Positions 4,401-6,946 of a DNA stretch of 6,946 bases are shown here, in pieces. The stretch is from the NCBI GenBank assembly GCA_045585875.1, contig JAZMZH010000041.1:1-6946 (forward strand), read 5' to 3'. Position numbers and translations under genes: made by a program. The notes under the pieces are model-generated. The model was not told the origin of the DNA. It saw only the letters and a list, made by a program, of their open reading frames with translations, and made no database searches. The DNA is from JAVBQJ01 sp045585875 (lineage in GTDB: Bacteria > Verrucomicrobiota > Lentisphaeria > Victivallales > Victivallaceae). How positions within the stretch are numbered: position 1 is the stretch's first letter; every line of letters starts with the position of its first letter.

Positions 4401-6920
4401 ATGATTCTGTCGGGGAAGCAGCTCGTCAACGCAATATTCCCGGTGGGCGGCATCGGCGCGGGATGCATCGGCGTCTCGGGCGGCGGCCGCCTCGCCGAGT
4501 GGGAGATATTCAATCACGCGGGGAAATTTCTCACCAACGGCTGCAGCCACTTCGCGGTCCGCGCCGAACGGGACGGTCAGGTGCTTGCGGCCAAAGTCCT
4601 GCACGGCGACCACAGGGACTCGCTGTCGGGCGAAATGTTCGGACGCGACGTGATGTATCTCGGTTTCGGCTGGGGACCGGACTGCGATACGATGGCGGGA
4701 TTTCCGCACTTCCGCGAATGTGTGATGGAGGGCGCGTTTCCGGCGGCGCGCTGGAGCTTCCGCGATCCCGGTTTCCCCGGGACGGCGGAGATGACCGCGT
4801 GGAGTCCCTTCGTCCCCGGCGAATCGGACACGGCGTCGATGCCCTGCGCGATGTTCGAGATCTCGCTCTCCAATTCGACGTCCGAGCCCTTTGACGGGAG
4901 CGTGATCGCGGTCATCGGAAACCCCTGGGCGGGGCCCCATCGTTCCTCCCGCAACCGGATCGAACGGAACGGGAAACTGACCATGCTGGAACTCGGAAAC
5001 CGCCTCGATCCGGAGGATCTCCAATACGGCGAACTCGTGCTGGCCACGGACGAGCCGGAAGTGTCGTTTCAGCAGTATCTCCACCATGGAGACTGGTTCG
5101 ATTACCTTGAGGTCTACCGGCACGACCTCTTCACGCCGGGACGCTTCTCCGACCGGACCGCGGATTTCGCCCGCGCCGGCCTGCTGGCGGCGCACTTCCG
5201 CCTCGAACCGGGCGAAAAGCGGACCGTCCGCTTTGTGCTCGCGTGGTTCGTCCCGAACCGGTGCAACGACTGGCTTCCGCCCGAAACGCTCGACGCCATG
5301 ATGAAGCGGTGCGGCGTGCGCGAAAACCGTTGGCGCAACTACTATGCGGCGCACCTGTGCACATCCGCCTCCGACGCCGCGCGGCGGATGTTCGCGCGGT
5401 ACGACCGGGTCCGGCAGGCCGTCTTCACATTCCGCGACGCGCTCCACGCATCGACGCTGCCGCAGGCGGCGCTGGACGGCGCGGCGGAAAATCTCGCGGT
5501 GCTCGTGTCGCCCACCTGCCTCCGGCTCGAAGACGGCACCTTCTGGGGCTGGGAGGGGGTCTGGGTGCAAAAGGGCTCCTGCTTCGGATCGTGCCAGCAT
5601 GTGTGGAACTACGCGCAGGCGCTGCCCCTGCTCTTCCCGGATCTGGAGCGGTCGATGCGCGAACACCATCTGAATTTCGGTTTCGACGAGCGGGGCGGAC
5701 TGCATTTCCGGGCGTATCTGCCGAAAGGCCTGCGTCCGGATGCGGCCGAGGAAAACCGCCCGTGCGCCGACGGCGCGTTCGGCGAGGTCATGAAGTGTTT
5801 CCGCGAGTGGCGCGTATCGGGAGATGACGCATGGCTCCGGAAACAGTGGGACGCGATCCGGAAAATCCTTCTTTACGCCTGGAGTCCCGACAATCCCGAC
5901 CGCTGGGACCCGGGAAAGACCGGCCTGCTGACCGGCCGCCAGCACCACACCCTCGACATGGAGCTTTTCGGGCCCTCCGGATGGCTGGAGGCGCATTATC
6001 TCGGCGCGCTGAAAGCCGCGTCGATCATGGCGCCGATCTGCGGCGACCCGGCGTTCGGGGAAGAGTGCGCGGAGATCTTCGCGCGCGGACGCGAAGCCGC
6101 CGAGGCTCTGCTGTGGAACGGCGAATATTACTGCCAGCAGATCGACCTTGCCGACCGCGGCGCGCTGGCGCCCTACGGGGCGGAAGTCGAAGCGCGTTAC
6201 TGGGACGCGGAGCACGGGGGGATCAAGTATCAGATCGGCACGGGATGCGGCATCGACGCGCATCTCGGGGACTGGTACGCGGCGCTGTACGGCCTCGGAG
6301 AAATCTTTTCTCCGGAGCGGGTGCGCTCCACACTGCGGGCGATCCGCCGTTACAACTTCGTCCCGTCGATGCGGGAACTGGTCAACACCTGGCGGGTCTT
6401 CGCGGCGGACGACGAGGCGGGTACGATCATCTGTTCCTGGCCGGACGCGGCGTCGCGTCCGGTCATCCCGCTGCCGTATCACGCGGAGGTGATGACCGGT
6501 TTTGAATGGGCGCTGGCGAGTCACTTCGCGCTGCTGGGCGAACTCGACGACGCCGAGCGGACCGCGCGGGCGATCCGCGGCCGTTACGACGGGGAGAAGC
6601 GCAATCCCTGGAACGAGATCGAGTGCGGGAGCAATTACGCCCGGAGCATGGCGGCCTACGCGATGCTGCAGGCGTACAGCGGATTCCGTTACGACATGAC
6701 GCGAAAAGTCATCGGCTTCGCTCCGGTCGTTTCCGGGGATTTCCGCTGTTTCTGGTCGCTCGGGAAGATCTGGGGCGAAATGGTGCGCGAGGGAGGCGCG
6801 AGCGCCGTGAAGATCCTGCACGGAGAAGCCGGATTCGACCGGATCGAAGGACTCGGCACGCCCGACCGCGCGTTTCCCGCGGTGCTGAAAGCCGGGGATG
6901 TCGTGACCTTCCGGCAATAA
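4401..6920 (+). CDS. GH116 family glycosidase (GBA2/DUF608-type), cytoplasmic
   Basis: The protein has 839 residues. The N-terminal domain begins with the family's glycine-rich FPVGGIGAG (13-21), followed by LAEWEIFN (31-38). The (alpha/alpha)6 catalytic domain runs from about residue 345 to about 775. Aligned by eye to human GBA2, Glu385 in WGWEG corresponds to the nucleophile and Asp519 in HHTLDMELFGPSGW to the acid/base. The block PYHAEVMTGFEWALASH and the later RYDGEKRNPWNEIECG (728-743) are typical of bacterial DUF608 proteins. GH116 enzymes hydrolyse beta-glucosides, beta-xylosides and related linkages with retention; this member's substrate is unknown. There is no signal peptide, so it probably acts on imported oligosaccharides or glycosides in the cytoplasm. 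The in-frame ATG at 4356 is an alternative start. The gene is about 520 bp downstream of the TIM-barrel gene on the same strand, with its own promoter and a hairpin after the stop. The family is confident; catalytic residues are assigned from memory. Confidence 0.92.
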   Translation: MILSGKQLVNAIFPVGGIGAGCIGVSGGGRLAEWEIFNHAGKFLTNGCSHFAVRAERDGQVLAAKVLHGDHRDSLSGEMFGRDVMYLGFGWGPDCDTMAGFPHFRECVMEGAFPAARWSFRDPGFPGTAEMTAWSPFVPGESDTASMPCAMFEISLSNSTSEPFDGSVIAVIGNPWAGPHRSSRNRIERNGKLTMLELGNRLDPEDLQYGELVLATDEPEVSFQQYLHHGDWFDYLEVYRHDLFTPGRFSDRTADFARAGLLAAHFRLEPGEKRTVRFVLAWFVPNRCNDWLPPETLDAMMKRCGVRENRWRNYYAAHLCTSASDAARRMFARYDRVRQAVFTFRDALHASTLPQAALDGAAENLAVLVSPTCLRLEDGTFWGWEGVWVQKGSCFGSCQHVWNYAQALPLLFPDLERSMREHHLNFGFDERGGLHFRAYLPKGLRPDAAEENRPCADGAFGEVMKCFREWRVSGDDAWLRKQWDAIRKILLYAWSPDNPDRWDPGKTGLLTGRQHHTLDMELFGPSGWLEAHYLGALKAASIMAPICGDPAFGEECAEIFARGREAAEALLWNGEYYCQQIDLADRGALAPYGAEVEARYWDAEHGGIKYQIGTGCGIDAHLGDWYAALYGLGEIFSPERVRSTLRAIRRYNFVPSMRELVNTWRVFAADDEAGTIICSWPDAASRPVIPLPYHAEVMTGFEWALASHFALLGELDDAERTARAIRGRYDGEKRNPWNEIECGSNYARSMAAYAMLQAYSGFRYDMTRKVIGFAPVVSGDFRCFWSLGKIWGEMVREGGASAVKILHGEAGFDRIEGLGTPDRAFPAVLKAGDVVTFRQ

Positions 6921-6922
6921 CC

Positions 6923-6946
6923 GGCGTCCGAAACGCCCGGGACGCC
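6923..6946 (+). terminator. Hairpin after the GH116 gene, probable terminator, cut by window edge
   Basis: GGCGTCC (6923-6929) and GGACGCC (6940-6946) form a perfect 7-bp GC-rich stem with a 10-base loop, starting 2 bp after the stop codon. The base after the stem lies outside the window, so a T-run cannot be checked. Confidence 0.5.

Noticed and set aside
4314..6917. An 867-codon open frame on the minus strand across the whole GH116 gene
   Set aside because: It is antisense to a confidently assigned GH116 gene, matches no family, is very Arg/Pro/His-rich, and is explained by the high GC at third codon positions of the real gene.

Overview
The window is GC-rich DNA that most likely comes from a member of the Lentisphaerota (a Victivallis-like, gut-type anaerobe). 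Three things point there: a short pseudopilin with a KKFTLIELLVV prepilin N-terminus and a C-terminal H-X9-DG motif, its placement next to several unusual glycoside-hydrolase-type genes, and the absence of any SusC/SusD-type gene. The taxonomic call is an inference from protein style. No rRNA, tRNA or marker gene is present to confirm it.

Layout. On the minus strand, a pseudopilin gene (1794 to 1156) is followed 117 bp later by the start of a secreted, DUF6259-like putative glycoside hydrolase (1038 to the window edge, C-terminus missing). On the plus strand, a cytoplasmic TIM-barrel hydrolase-like protein (2338-3876) is followed, after a roughly 520-bp gene-free stretch, by a complete GH116/DUF608 family enzyme (4401-6920). 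The GH116 gene has its own extended -10 promoter. The two strands diverge from a 543-bp regulatory region (1795-2337).

Regulation. The divergent region holds one convincing promoter facing each way. The pilin promoter (TTGCCA, 17 bp, TATAAT) is followed at once by a perfect 6-4-6 inverted repeat that looks like an operator. Further down the pilin leader lies a strongly self-complementary element at 1934-2006, a 9-bp outer helix enclosing an 11-bp hairpin. The plus-strand promoter is overlapped by several short inverted repeats. The long pilin leader and the density of symmetric elements are the most unexplained parts of the window.

How the genes may work together. The simplest reading is a small carbohydrate-utilisation locus. 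The secreted DUF6259-like enzyme would act outside the cytoplasm, the pseudopilin would be a cell-envelope component, and the two leaderless enzymes would finish degradation inside the cell. GH116 enzymes cleave beta-linked glucosides, xylosides or related substrates. No transporter or dedicated regulator gene lies inside the window, so the substrate cannot be named from this sequence alone.
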